A stretch of 64,000 nucleotides of DNA from Endomychus coccineus (GCA_958510875.1 OY294069.1:175256868-175320867); one strand, 5' to 3'. Numbered from the stretch's first letter, positions 24,154 through 35,667 are shown. The notes: a model not told the origin generated them from the letters alone. A program made the numbers and translations.

Positions 24154-25163
24154 AGAATACTCTTCATAGAGATCAAGATGATACTCTTTTTTACTCATAA
24201 TTCGTGAAGATTTTGAAGGGGTAGTGGATGTTTTTCTGCCCAACTTTTTTCAGTGGCGTAGTGCTATGCAATAGCTTTACCGCGGCAGTCCCCGAGTGCC
24301 ACACGTTTCATTTTTTTTTGTTATGACAAACTCTGTGCGCTTCGTCATTTTTATGCCAGTGTAACGTTCTGCAGACGTCTCAGAATTTGAGATACTCGTG
24401 CACCTCACTTTACAGTGGAAGTTTCCTGAAGAAGCACTTGATTCACTATTGAGCTATTGAAGTTATCTTAGATTGATAAATAGAACATCTATAAATGTTG
24501 CTTTTTTTCAATAACTGTTTACTTTTAAGTCGAAAACAATAAACTTATGTAATAATGATTCATAAATTCTATTTTCAATAGACCCGCTATTGTTTTGTTG
24601 TAGAGGAAGCAAACGAAACACATTCTTTCATAGATCGTTACGCATCAATTGAATCCATTCCTGAAACAGCGTTGTCCTTTTCTCGTTCGTTTGTGTTAAT
24701 TTAGAATATAATTCATAGTAATGTGAAATAAATATTCTGGTCTTTTTGTGCTACTCATAATTTATTATGTATTCTTATTATTTCCTTCGTGTTTTCCATT
24801 ACTGGTCTTTTCTTTGTTGTAAATTGTCAGGCAATTTCAAGAAAACCAATGTTCCCTTTCCTTTAATTTAAAATGTAAAACAGCGCTCTTTTATATTTTC
24901 TTTTACTATTTATGTTTGTGCCGTACTGAAGGGACCTATTTAATTCCCAACACTCTTGATTATATTGCAAGGCAACATTCCTTTGATCTGAGGTATATTT
25001 CATGAAACTATACAGCATAATTTAATGTTTTGACTTAATTAACAGCTGTTCTAATTAGTAATTTTCTATACCGGATAAATGATGTACAATTAATTTTCTT
25101 CCACAGTTTATTCGAAGAGCATTACTTCAAGTGCTGATTTAGAATCGTATTGATAAGCAACTA
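24154..25163. other. No gene recognised
   Basis: AT-rich sequence with no coding motif. Confidence 0.4.
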
Positions 25164-25264
25164 TACGAAGGCAAAGTGAAAAGTCCCTGAAAAATAAAGC
25201 AGACGGCGCCACAATCGAAAATCCCATGTGACATTTGTGGTTAACTAGAACGCATTAAAATTTT
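25164..25264 (+). mobile_element. mariner 5' end remnant B
   Basis: TA followed by CGAAGGCAAAGTGAAAAGTC, then the untranslated leader shared with the mariner copies at 35.67, 51.5 and 63.06 kb (CACAATCGAAAATCCCATGT, CTAGAACGCATTAAAATTTT). It breaks off exactly where the GATCAATCAATC tail of a LINE begins, which suggests the LINE inserted into it or the two were joined by deletion. Confidence 0.8.
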
Positions 25265-25450
25265 GATCAATCAATCAGAACGGAAGCTGACAAGTGCAGT
25301 GAACTTACAATAACTCGATTGGGTTCATTGTGCGCCCTTGGAATGAGACTCAGTCCAGCGGGAATGGAGCAGCGCCAAATGAGGCAAAAAACTGCTTGAA
25401 CAATGCCTCTTATGGTTTAAGGCGACATGTACTCTCTCTACAGTATAAGG
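25265..25450 (-). pseudogene. LINE (RNase H family) 3' end
   Basis: The tail GATCAATCAATC comes first on the plus strand, then TTGGGTTCATTGT and ACTCAGTCCAGC as in the copies at 8.7 and 27.65 kb. The coding match (the very C-terminus) fades at about 25450. The copy is strongly 5' truncated. Confidence 0.75.
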
Positions 25451-27600
25451 GATGTACGCTTGATCGTGACATAACAACCCAGAGACTATATTGCAGCTAG
25501 ACAGACGTACGTTATATGGCACAATGCTGCAATACCGAATGTAAAACCGAAATTCCATTTACTTTTCAAGACATATATAAGAAATTCCTGTTGAAATGGG
25601 GTTGACAGACAGGAACCGAGTCCTTAGTTGCATCCCGTTTGCATTTATTAATGAAAAAAACAAAATTAAAAAATTAAACTATGCATATTTTCAATACATT
25701 GAGATCACTACCGCTCATCAAATCTATTCATTAATGAGATAATGTTGAACGCGGGAAACACTAGAATTTTAATTTTCAACTTGGTGTGTGGTTCGAACTG
25801 CCATGTATCGTGTGCCAAACTGTTGCTGTAACCTTTCCAGGAGGACCTAGAGAGTAACCATATGAAATTTGATTGTACGACCTATGAAAATGAATCAATG
25901 AGAAGATGATTTAATGATTTTGTGTATTATTAGGAAACATTTTCCACTATCTAATTGATCTTCAGACGAATAGTTAGGGGATGCCTTGTTAAGAGTCTAC
26001 TAAGTGTATGAAAATTCACGAACATCCGAATAGTAAATAAGAAATATCATGTGATGTCGAGTCGTTTAAATACTTGAAGGCAAGACGACATAACAACCTT
26101 ATGAAATGCATTGACCGGTAGAATAACCAGGCAACAATATTGTAATCCCTCATTAATGAATTATTGATAGCTCTCTAGAGCATATCATTAGTTAGTTATC
26201 AAGTTACTCTCAAAGAGTGACTACTTTGTATGTGGTGCCAAGACCATAAAATAAAATAAGGTATAATTCCCTCTACTTAATTATCACCATTAACAATACC
26301 AATAATCTGCCTATCACATGGCGATCCTACCAGGATTGCCATGTGATAACTTGGCGTTATAACTATATCCAATTATCTATTATATATTCCTTTCTTTGAA
26401 GAACAGGCTTGCTATCACATGACGATCCTTGCCTGACTTTGCTCCGATGAAAAGAACGGGATATTTATTCGGAGTATCGAAATGTATAATAAGTGCATTG
26501 ATGTCAGGGGGGTTATATTGAAGAATAAAATTTAATTGTAAGCCTACGCCACTCCTAATCACCTCGAGAATTTTTGGGGCTGTCCTAGTACCTATTCCGG
26601 CAAATCAATAGAAAAGCTGTCCTCTAAAATATCAATTAGATTATGAGTTATATTCTCATACATAGAACATTCATCAGATTGAATAACGGAAATGAGTTTC
26701 AAACTATTTTTCCCTCAGTTCCAAGATATAAATTAGAAGCTCTACGTGAGAAACGCGAAGATCGTCTCACCAGATAAACGCTTCAAAGAACGAGTATTAA
26801 TTTTCGAGTAGTCTTTAAAAATTCGAATTGGTTGAGTTGAAGCTTCGTAACTGGGCATATTGATTTTCAATTTAGTTGCATTAATATTTCGCTAGGAGAG
26901 TTAAGTGGAGTGTGTATTTAGAGGGAACTTTCAGTCATTATTATTGATGGGACTGGTACCCTTGTAACTGCACTGCTACCAACACCACCCTTGCAAAAGT
27001 CATTCCTTATTTATCGAGATGAACGAGATATGCCAAGCGAGAGAAATTGCGATACAACGTAAAAAAACGGAAGCAGAATTTAGAGAAATGTGTTGCTCTC
27101 TCCTTTCTGATGGTTTGTACGTCATCTTCTATCTTGCACTCTGATACAGGTCCGTCGAACGGAAATACAGAATTCATCTAACACTCAGATAAAGCTGATA
27201 ATAACGTAGAAAATCGACTAATCCCCGCAGCTCTAAGCTTTCAATTGAATTTACGAGACATTTATCTTGAGCCGTTCTTCGGATGATGGGGAATATAACG
27301 TATGTTAAACCATTTACTATAATTGTTTTATTGATATCAAAGATTCCTAATATCCCTTCCATGATATCCGCGTCATTTCGCCGTCATTTCTTGTAATTTC
27401 ACAGCAACCAGATGCAATTGTTTCTCATCGATCACCGTCGTTCTTTTTAATCGTTATTGAATGCAAGAGCACAATAATAATAATGTTGTCTAGAATTCGG
27501 ACAAGGAATTGAAGCAATTTATTTTATGTTGAAAACAATAATCGAAATCATAACAAGATTTATTTTAGATTAAAAACATATTTAGCATAGAATAATACAC
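25451..27600. other. No gene recognised; hairpin repeats inside
   Basis: No gene was recognised. Around 26312-26429 there are three copies of a TATCACATG-type word, two of them forming a hairpin (listed separately). The rest is AT-rich. Confidence 0.35.
26312..26429. repeat. 17-bp hairpin plus a third copy
   Basis: TATCACATGGCGATCCT (26312-26328) is the complement, with one mismatch, of AGGATTGCCATGTGATA (26332-26348). A direct third copy with one change lies at 26413-26429. Confidence 0.7.
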
Positions 27601-27603
27601 AAC

Positions 27604-27830
27604 CTCAAAAAGTTCTGAGCACGTAGACCACTTTACTGGGTTCATTGTGCGCCCCTTGAAACAAAACTCGGTCCAGCAGGCCTAGGACAGTGCCAAAGAC
27701 TATAATTCTGCATAGAGTTATGGCCTCAGATGGAAAATATGCTCTGCCCAGGTGTTGAAGCCTGAGAGAAGCCAGTGCTAGAATGAGAGCGAGAGAGAGG
27801 GAGTTTCTTCCGCCTCTCGGCATCTATTAC
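27604..27830 (-). pseudogene. LINE (RNase H family) 3' end
   Basis: The minus frame gives LASLRLQHLGRAYFPSEAIT and RIIVFGTVLGLLDRV, matching the C-terminus of the copy at 8.7-8.9 kb (LAALRLQHLDSV, RILAFGATLGVLD), followed by the same 3' UTR words (ACTCGGTCCAGC, TGGGTTCATTGT in plus orientation). Confidence 0.8.
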
Positions 27831-27839
27831 AACCTATTA

Positions 27840-28425
27840 TCAACGATGCCTATTAATCTTTTCAGATCGTATCTCAGTGGACGTTCACAATACGTTAAAT
27901 TACCCAACGGTGCTATTAGCGAAAAGCAAATATTGTAATAAAGGAGTAGCTCAAGGCTCAATCTTAGGACCCATTTGATTGATTATCTATTCAAATGATC
28001 TCTACTTTTTCATTAAGTCTATAGATATTGATATCAAAATTACCAGTTATGCCGACGACAGTAACTTCGCGAAAAAATCTGATAATATAGAAGTTGCCAA
28101 ACATAAAGCTAGCATATTACTAGATAATATTTCATTATGGTCAACTAAACATAAATTGAATTTAAATAAAGATAAGACAAAAATATTTCATTTTCGATCA
28201 GTTAGATCAAAAATCAGCATAGAATATATCGTTGTTACTCTTTAAGATCTTTGGTAGTTTTCTGCAGTCAGAACATTCTGACTATCATGCTAACTTCCAT
28301 TCTGTAATGAGATACAATATTATAAATTGGGGTTCCTGTTCTTCCTCTAATGGGGTATTTATACTTCAAAAGTATACAAGACGTTTTTCTGGTATTCAAT
28401 TTAGAGAATCCTGTAGATTGCAAAA
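27840..28425 (+). pseudogene. Jockey/CR1-like LINE, RT palm and C-terminal part
   Basis: A decayed LFRSYLSGRSQYVKLPNG block (about 27855) is followed by SILGP (27958-27972), IIYSNDLY, the catalytic box YADDSN (about 28049-28066), the thumb (LWSTKHKLNLNKDKTK), and, after a deletion near 28240, the C-terminal block YHANFHSVMRYNIINWGS...VFILQK (28280-28380). It is interrupted by a stop within the first block and by frame changes. It joins a LINE of opposite orientation at about 28425. Confidence 0.8.
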
Positions 28426-28660
28426 GAAAAGATGTGGAACTGATGGGGCGGAGAGATTTGGCATTTGGGTTGTGTGAAGTCTGTTCTTCCCGTCTTGGGG
28501 ACGAAAACGACTTTAACTGCCCTCCAAAACCTTGGTTCACAGACAGAGTAGATACAAGAGCGGAAGATTCTGAGCAAAGGGATGGTGACAAGCTCCAAGC
28601 CCTTGAGCAGGAGGGCAGGGAAGATTCCATTCTCACCCTGTAGTCTGTAGGGCACAAACT
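28425..28660 (-). pseudogene. R1/I-like LINE RT N-terminal scrap
   Basis: The minus frames give LVTIPLLRIFRSC, FWRAVKVVFVPKTGRTDFTQ and a decayed YRPIS-type block (about 28430-28470), the segment that precedes RT palm in R1/I-like LINEs. It abuts the plus-strand LINE, so one interrupted or recombined with the other. Confidence 0.75.
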
Positions 28661-29560
28661 ACTATTGGTCCAGAACTATTCTGGACAGCTGTTTCGCTCT
28701 CTCATGGAGCTCATCAACCAGCATTCTTTTTGGCAATTAAACACCCTGTAAGTACAATCTTCCCCATTGTTTCTCATAATGTTATTTCTCTTTTGCAACC
28801 TGAAGCAAATGAAAAAAAAACGATGTGAGTGTAACTTCCAGTGTAGTGAATATTCAATAAAAAATCTTGTTGAAACAGTTAGTTTTGGTTCGATCACGAT
28901 ATAGAAATCGTTGCTCGTTAAAACGTGGAAAACAAGGAAACCGATAAACTTCCTTAAACTGTCTCCAATCGGGTTACTTATAAGTAGGATTAAGAACAGC
29001 TTGCTAACAAAACAAAGAAAACGGGAGAAAATGAGACTTTAAAGAGACTTGGATAGATCTATAAAGGAGTTATGCATATTTGTTCGAGACGGAAAAATGA
29101 AGCGCTCTAATAAATCGATAATAGCTGAGGTTCCGAATCGGTGGCATTTCCTTTGATGCTAGGTATTCTAGGACTAAGGAAGACAAATGTTCTAACCATG
29201 ATATTAAGACTGATATAATGCATTCTACCTATATTTGAGATATATCCAACAAAGCATGCCATTAGAAACCTTGACTAGCTTTTCATGACAAGTATCAATT
29301 ATTATATTATAAGCTGAATCTACCCAGCGTTGCCAGGACATATATTTATGAATCTAATTTACATAAAGGGGTGCATTTGTGGTGATTAAAAGGTACAGGA
29401 TGAGTATTGTGGATGAAAAAGGAATAAATCATTAAAATCTATAGAAATTACGATCTTCTTTTCAGCATATCTTCTCAGTAGTATTGAGTTTCTAAAAACC
29501 AATAGAAACTTTCAATTTGTTTCATTTATGTACGTTTTGGCCTATCAAAATAGTATTATA
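28661..29560. other. No gene recognised
   Basis: A minus-strand frame at 28676-28897 lies just upstream of the LINE scrap and could be part of it (a DELHERAKQL-like word in the next frame), but it cannot be confirmed. The rest is AT-rich. Confidence 0.3.
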
Positions 29561-29569
29561 GTAGCTTGA

Positions 29570-30490
29570 ACTGTAGACCATTACAGGTGACATCTTCAGG
29601 GCAGGCTCGAAGCTTGAACTGAAACAGATTCGGCTGGTTTCTGTAGCGGTATTTATTGTGAGAAAAAACCTTAACGCTACACAGTTCACTGTCTTTCTTA
29701 CGGTGGTAAGTCCATTCTGGCACCTGACCCTGCCGTTGTGTGAGCATATACGAAGTGAAACTTTCGATGCTGGGCTTCCAAATGTTGGTCACGGTTTAGA
29801 TTATTTGGATGTTTTAGGATTTCTATCGCTCCAAGAATGTTTCGCTGATAAAAATCTTTGGGCTAGGACTAGGATTTTAGTATTTTCGAAGGATTTGATG
29901 ATTAGTGTTAAACTGATGTTCCGCAAGTGTAGATCTACTGGTGCCACGAAGCCTTGTACAGCGCTCATGTTCTTTCACCCGAGTAGATACTGTATGACCT
30001 GTTTCACCAATATAGATTTTACCGTAAAAATAGGAAATGTTATAAACACCTTCTTAAGGGAGGGGAGGAAGGGGATCTTTGTTGGAAGTGTGGAAAAACG
30101 AGTAGAAATAGTATGCTTCCTAAGGGTTTTGGAAATTCGATGTGTTATATTTTCAATATATGGAAGATAGGTAGTGGATAAAGGAGGTGGGGGGTTTGTG
30201 GCTCAGCTTGTTTTGACATTTTAGACGCAGTGTATTTCCCTATGGCTTTTTCTAAATGTTATAATGGGAGAAATTATATGATATTAAGACAGATGAAAGG
30301 TGTTTTAATTCTTATTTTAAGTACTGGGGTTGGGATAAGTTAACAGCTCAGTGGACCAAGGAGTTAACGACAGATTGATTTTGGCCAGGATGGTGTTGGT
30401 AAATTCTACTGTGGAATATATCGGTGGGAGTGGATTTTCGATACACAGAATGTCCCAAAGTACCAGAGTACTGTGTACTCTCGTCAATAA
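29570..30490 (-). pseudogene. Penelope-like element: GIY-YIG region and linker
   Basis: PLEs encode an RT joined to a GIY-YIG endonuclease. This copy runs on the minus strand from an RT/linker remnant (30490-30170, decayed) to the GIY-YIG part. There the Ile/Gly and Tyr-Ile-Gly blocks lie around 30040-29985, the Arg-containing block near 29950, and the terminal part encodes IWKPSIESFTSYMLTQRQGQ (29792 downward). It ends in the same terminal words as the dimer at 32.6-34.6 kb, but the GAAACG half is replaced by other sequence at about 29575. Frameshifts break it. The 170-residue plus-strand frame over it is only the antisense. Confidence 0.85.
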
Positions 30491-31417
30491 TCTTCCTTTA
30501 ACCCTGACATTTTAATACATCAACGTTAAATTTCGTGGCTCAGAGTGATTTAAGATTTTAGACGAATTTGTACCATCACACAGCTTGAATGATTTTTAAT
30601 TTCTCAACAGCTTTATAGGAGCCAGAATTTTCAAATTCCAAGTAGATTCAAAGAGTTCAAAAATTCTACAGGATAATTCACGCTTCCATCATTATTCAAA
30701 ACAGAATTAACAACAGATTTGTGTCGTTTCTTCACTGCCAGAGTCTCAGGCTGTTCACTCTCGGTGGAAAGGGAAAACCATGACTTAGTTCCTCCTTTTT
30801 TCACAAGTGCGTGGCGACTGGCGATCGTTATGAATTACACGGAACTCGATTCAATTATAATGAATGGCAATGCTAATGGTTACGATACCCTTAACCATGG
30901 GAACAAAATTCGCTATTTATATTCAATAACGTTGAGTTCAACTGAGTTGTAAACGAGTATTATTTGATAATTAACTTGATTATCAACAAGGTGTTATTTT
31001 TAATTGGTTTATTTGCCAATTTGTTATGAAAATAACCACTTGTGTTTACCTTAGAGATCATTTCCCCTTCATATTGAACAAAACATGGCGGCTCCCATAT
31101 GATTTAATGAATTTTTAGGTTAGATGTTGTTATTGCACGACGTGGATTGTCTCAAACTAAGTGTGGATTGTGCTCGAGATGTAATTGATATCCTTGAATA
31201 TTTACCGTGAAAATGTATAGTGTCTTTTTGATGACGTCAAAGCGTCACCTCTTTTCATCCAATTATAAATTACTATTCATATTCTAGAAAGCCGTTTTCG
31301 TTACATTTTTCAAGTTCCTACACCAAGGAATTGTCAACCGTTTCTATGTTGCCAAAAAAGCTCTATTCTCTTGACCAATAAGATCTTAGCATTTCTTAAA
31401 ATATCTCTTTTCTCTAA
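30491..31417. other. No gene recognised
   Basis: AT-rich. The short frame at 30719-30952 shows no motif. Confidence 0.35.
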
Positions 31418-32194
31418 TTAGTCCAGTCAAATTAGACATTGGTGATAGAAATGTTGGGGATAGCAGCCAAACCTATTTCATTTTATCGGGGGGTATGTAG
31501 AAACATTTGTGCACAATACGCCCCCTTTTTTTTGCGGGGCTGTTTGCCAAAGATGCAATTCTTTAAATTTTTTGACCACTTTTTGCTGTTTTTGGAGTGT
31601 AGTTTAGTTAGTTCACGTCTGAGATGAAAATGACCTATGCAAAAGTTGTTGGTAATTTTATGAGCTACAAAACCCTGTCAAGAAAAAAAATGTTCGCCAT
31701 TAATAATTTTCCGCTATTGATAAAAAATGGTAAACAGAAATGTAAAAAAATCTTAGAAGTCCAGATATTAAATGATGTCAACTTGAGGAAAAAATTAGCA
31801 GAATAATTAATAATTAATAATTTTTCGCGAGATATCTGGACTTCTGAGATTTTATTTACATTTCTGTATACAATTTTCCATCAATAGTCGAAAATTATTA
31901 ATAGCTCAAATTTTTTTTCTTGGCAGGGTTTTGTAGCTCATAAAATTACCAACAACTTTTACATAGGTCATTTTCATCTCAGACGTAAACTAACCAAACT
32001 ACACTTCAAAATCAGCGAAAATCGGCCAAAAAATTTAAACAATTGCATTTATGGCAAACAGCCCACAAAAAAAGGGGCATATTGTGCAAAAATGCTCCTA
32101 CATCAACCCCCTCCCACCCAATTGAAATAGGTTTGGCTGCTATCCCCATCCTTTCTGAAATCAAGTGATTTTTTGTCTAATTTGACTGAACTAA
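31418..32194. mobile_element. Foldback (long-palindrome) element 3, 777 bp
   Basis: The left arm (31418-31768) and right arm (31831-32194) are inverted copies at around 85 percent identity by eye, with a loop of about 60 bases. The tips read TTAGTCCAGTCAAATTAGAC and GTCTAATTTGACTGAACTAA. Matched blocks inside include GGGATAGCAGCCAAACCTAT with its complement, and AGAAGTCCAGATAT with ATATCTGGACTTCT. No protein is encoded; the two short frames inside are products of the palindrome. Confidence 0.85.
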
Positions 32195-32598
32195 ATCGAC
32201 TGTAAACTGTTTAATAAAATTACACCTATTTCACAAATCACACACAAATTTTTCTAATTCTTATATATCTAATAAACTGTTAACAAATTCTTGAACCTAA
32301 CCAATCCTGGTTAATACTACACTTTGATACATGGTGATTAGTGTATCAAGTATCCATTTTACAATGTTCCTGTTAATTTTTATTGCATAAGTCATTAGGG
32401 TGTATTTAACTTTGCACTCTCAATTCTAAGGTTGACATAGATGTTGATATTTATTGTGCAATTGTGGAATTTGCATCTCATGTAAGTCCATCTATTTAAA
32501 ACCGCTAACAGGTGTGTTTATCAAGGAACAACATCCCAGACCTTGCAATATTACAACAACTATATATGGATGAAATGTGCTTCGCTGGTGAAAGACTT
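32195..32598. other. No gene recognised
   Basis: AT-rich spacer between the palindrome and the PLE dimer. Confidence 0.4.
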
Positions 32599-32609
32599 CT
32601 ATTCTTCTA

Positions 32610-33757
32610 TCTTGGATAGTAGACTTCCGCGGACAGCTAATCTTGAAAAATCTTGTCTTCCGGATGGATTCCGCGTCACAATAGCTCGACTTGATGCCGA
32701 CGTTTCGCCCACCTTTACAGGTGGCATATTCAGGGCAGGCTTGAGGTTCGAACTGGAACTGGTTCTACTGGTTTCTGTAGCCGTATTTATTGTAGACAAA
32801 ATCCTTCACGCTACATAGTTCACTGCCTTTGTTCCGGTGGTTAACTTCGTTCTGGTACCTGACCCTGCCGTTGTGCGATCATGTACGAAGTGGAATTTTC
32901 GAGGATGGGTTTCCAAATGTTGGGAAGGTAATATCCTGAGTCACGGTTCAGATTATTCGGATGTTTTAGGATTTCTATAGCTTCAAGGATTTTTCGCTAG
33001 AAGTTTGGGGCTCGGACTAGGATTTTAGTATCTTCAAAAAGGATTTGTGTTAAATTTGTGTTCCGCAATTGCAGATCTACTGGTGTCACGAAGTCTTGTA
33101 CAGCGCTCATGTTCTTTCACACGAGTAGCTACTGTACGACCTGTTTCACCATTGTAGACTTTACCGCAAAAACAGGGAATACTATAAACACCTTCTAAGT
33201 GGAGAGGAGGAAGGGGATCTTTGATAGGTTTGTAAAACTGAGATAATTTTGGAAGTGTGGAAAAACGGGTAGAAATGTTATGTTTTTTGAGGATTTTGGA
33301 AATTCGATGTGTTATATTTTGAATATATGGAAGATAGGCCGTGGATAAAACAGGTGGTAGGGTTTCTGGCTCAGGTCGATTCGGAATTTTAGGTGAAGTG
33401 TATTTCTTTATGGCTTTTTGAATGTTGTAATGGGAGAAATTGTTTGATAATAAGGGAGATGATAGATGTTTTAATTCTGATTTTAAGGATTGAGGCTGAG
33501 ATAAGTTGACAGCTCTGTGGACCAGGGAGTTTATGACAGATTGCTTTTGGGCAGGGTGGTGGTCCTAAAGTACCGTCAGTCTGTCGACTAACCAATACAT
33601 CCAGGAACGGGAGTGAACCTTGCGATTCGACTTCCATGGTGAAACGGATATTGGGATGTAATGAATTTAAATGATTGAGGAAGGGAACAAGCTTTTCGCG
33701 ACCATGTTGCCAAATAACGAAAGTATCGTCGACATATCTCAAGCCGAAATGTTGGTT
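32610..33757 (-). pseudogene. PLE left copy: RT C-terminal part plus GIY-YIG
   Basis: On the minus strand from the centre: FGLRYVDDTFVIWQHG (RT catalytic box YVDD, 33750-33700), then SLHPNIRFTMEVESQGSLPF and LDVLVSRQTDGTLG (to about 33565). A linker follows, then the GIY-YIG endonuclease around 33200-33010 (V-Y-T-G-E-T-G-type block near 33150, ARG block near 33110), and the tail IWKPILENSTSYM-type to 32870. The end carries a hammerhead-like CTGAATA...GAAAC pair (32733-32702). The RT N-terminal two thirds are missing. The first 22 residues of the long open frame here are antisense of the other copy, not real PLE protein. Confidence 0.85.
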
Positions 33758-33758
33758 T

Positions 33759-34597
33759 AGATATGTCGACGATACTTTCGTTATTTGGCAACATGGTCGC
33801 GAAAAGCTTGTTCCCTTCCTCAATCATTTAAATTCATTACATCCCAATCTCCGTTTCACCATGGAAGTCGAATCGCAAGGTTCACTCCCGTTCCTGGATG
33901 TATTGGTTAGTCGACAGACTGAGGGTACTTTAGGACATTCTGTATATCGATAGATACCTCAATGGTCTTTCCCACCACCACCCTACCCAAAAGCAATCTG
34001 TCATAAACTCCCTGGTCCACAGAGCTGTCAACCTATCTCAGCCTCAATCCTTAAAATCAGAATTAAAACATCTATCATCTGCCTTATTATCAAACAATTT
34101 CTCCCATTACAACATTCAAAAAGCCATAAAGAAATACACTTCACCTAAAATTCCAAATCGACCTGAGCCAGAAACCCTCCCACCTGCTTTATCCACGGCC
34201 TATCTTCCATATATTCAAAATATAACAGATCGAAAACTTCTATCAGCGAAAAATCCTTGAAGCTATAGAAATCCTAAAACATCCGAATAATCTGAACCGT
34301 GACTCAGGATATTACCTTCCCAACATTTGGAAACCCATCCTCGAAAATTCTACTTCGCACATGATCGCACAACGGCAGGGTCAAGTGCCGGAACGAAGTT
34401 AACCACCGGAACAAAGGCAGTGAACTGTGTAGCGTGAAGGATTTTGTCTACAATAAATACGGCTACAGAAACCAGTAGAACCAGTTTCAGTTCAAGCCTC
34501 AAGCCTGCCCTGAAGATGCCACCTGTAATGGTTGGCGAAACGTCGGCATCAAGTCGAGCTATTGTGACGCGGAATCCATCCGGAAGACAAGATTTTT
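33759..34597 (+). pseudogene. PLE right copy: RT C-terminal part, GIY-YIG deleted
   Basis: RYVDDTFVIWQHGREKLVPF starts at the palindrome centre, then SLPFLDVLVSRQTEGTLG to about 33935. A linker runs to 34220; then most of the endonuclease is absent (a junction after ATATAACAGATCGAAA), and the tail resumes at 34245-34420 (LEAIEIL, NIWKPILENSTSHM). The terminal repeat is 34440-34597. It keeps about 35 bases near 33940-33975 that the left copy has lost, so the two copies decayed independently. Confidence 0.85.
34510..34542 (+). ncRNA. Hammerhead-like core in PLE terminus
   Basis: CTGAAGA (34510-34516; position 7 of the core may be any base) is followed by T, a GCCACC...GGTTGGC stem (one bulge) and GAAAC (34537-34541). 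The following ACG...CAT could form stem III only with a C-A mismatch, and no good stem I is visible. The inverted partner is at 32702-32733. These look like decayed or minimal versions of the PLE ribozyme. Confidence 0.4.
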
Positions 34598-34608
34598 CTA
34601 TTCTTCTA

Positions 34609-35440
34609 GTCTGAGCATCCTCGCTGGTGAACTGAATATTTATTCTTCAATAATCTATCAATAAAATGATCCCGTTGAAGGTGGAAGATTTCCATATTAT
34701 TTGTCACTTCAACACCCATCCCTTGTTCTATGATATGTTAACGCACTAATTTTCTAACAGTGTTATTTGTTTGACTAAAATATTTAGAACCAATGTCGCT
34801 ATCATTTGTATAATCTTGATAAATGTAACCAGATAATATATACTCTCATAATGTGTGAGTGTTGGCTGTAATATAAACGGAGAGATAGGCCAGCCTGATA
34901 ACAAATTATGTGGAAAATGTAAGTTGAATGTTTGTATATGTCTCTTGTATTCAAATAAATATGCTGGGGAACGCATGTACTATGTTTAATGTTGAAATAG
35001 CTATTGTGATGATAAAACACAAATAATACATTCGGTGAATCAAAATATTAATAGAAACGCGATGAATAGGTTCTCAAGAGTGCAATGAATAATTCGATGG
35101 AATAGCGTGAATGTGGTTATTATTTGTATATAGTCATTGCCAAGAGAAACTATGATGAATAATTATATGTCCAATGTTGCATTTTCATCAAAACTAATAG
35201 AAACTGATGAAACATGTTGCAACAGCGGTATTCCAGAATTTATCCAGCTATATTTTCAGTTCCCTCACTGTTCGACAAGATAAAACTAAAGTCCTCTGTT
35301 TATGCGGGATCTCCGATAAATTTATTGGTTCATTCAAATCTTTCCTTATTGAGTCAGTAACACATTTATTGATACATCCTTTGACTAGGGGATATTTCTT
35401 GGCCTATTTAAGGTGGCTATGATTATACCCTTTCATACAC
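34609..35440. other. No gene recognised
   Basis: AT-rich; the short frames on both strands have no motif. Confidence 0.4.
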
Positions 35441-35667
35441 AAAAAAAAAACGAAATATGGGTAACTACAGACCTGTATCTCTTATATCAAGACTTTCAAA
35501 ATTATAGTATGTTATACCATTTAACTCCTCTTTTTTGGAGAAGTATACAATTCTGTCACCAAATTAGCATGGTTTTAGGGCTAATAAATTCACGTACACA
35601 GAAATTGAGTTTAGAAATATAATGTTTTGCGATTTAAGTCGTGCCTTCAATTGCGTAAATCATGCAA
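35441..35667 (+). pseudogene. LINE RT, part 1 (split by mariner C)
   Basis: NYRPVSLISRLSK (about 35461-35500), a decayed middle, then FCDLSRAFNCVNHA (about 35625-35666), the first palm block; its usual Asp after Ala-Phe is Asn here. The reading frame stops at the mariner junction and continues at 36458. Jockey/CR1-like by motif spacing. Confidence 0.8.

Larger units (their letters stand above)
32599..34608. mobile_element. Penelope-like element inverted dimer with 11-bp flanking repeat
   Basis: Two PLE copies face each other head to head. The minus-strand copy fills 32610 to about 33757 and the plus-strand copy about 33759 to 34597. CTATTCTTCTA is found directly outside both ends (32599-32609 and 34598-34608), consistent with one target-site duplication around the whole structure. 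The copies meet at RT: GTATCGTCGACATATCT (33723-33739) and its exact complement (33759-33775) around a 19-base loop. The left copy has a small deletion near 33565 and the right copy lacks most of the GIY-YIG part. Partial inverted copies at element ends are a known habit of PLEs. Confidence 0.85.

Noticed and set aside
28350..28643. 97-residue plus-strand frame
   Set aside because: It runs antisense through an R1/I-like LINE scrap with recognisable RT lead sequence on the minus strand.
29658..30170. 170-residue open frame on the plus strand, the longest in the window
   Set aside because: It is the antisense of a Penelope-like element whose GIY-YIG blocks read on the minus strand.
33675..33953. 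Two open frames sharing the same first 22 residues
   Set aside because: The shared start is antisense of the partner arm of the palindrome; only the part from RYVDD onward is PLE protein.
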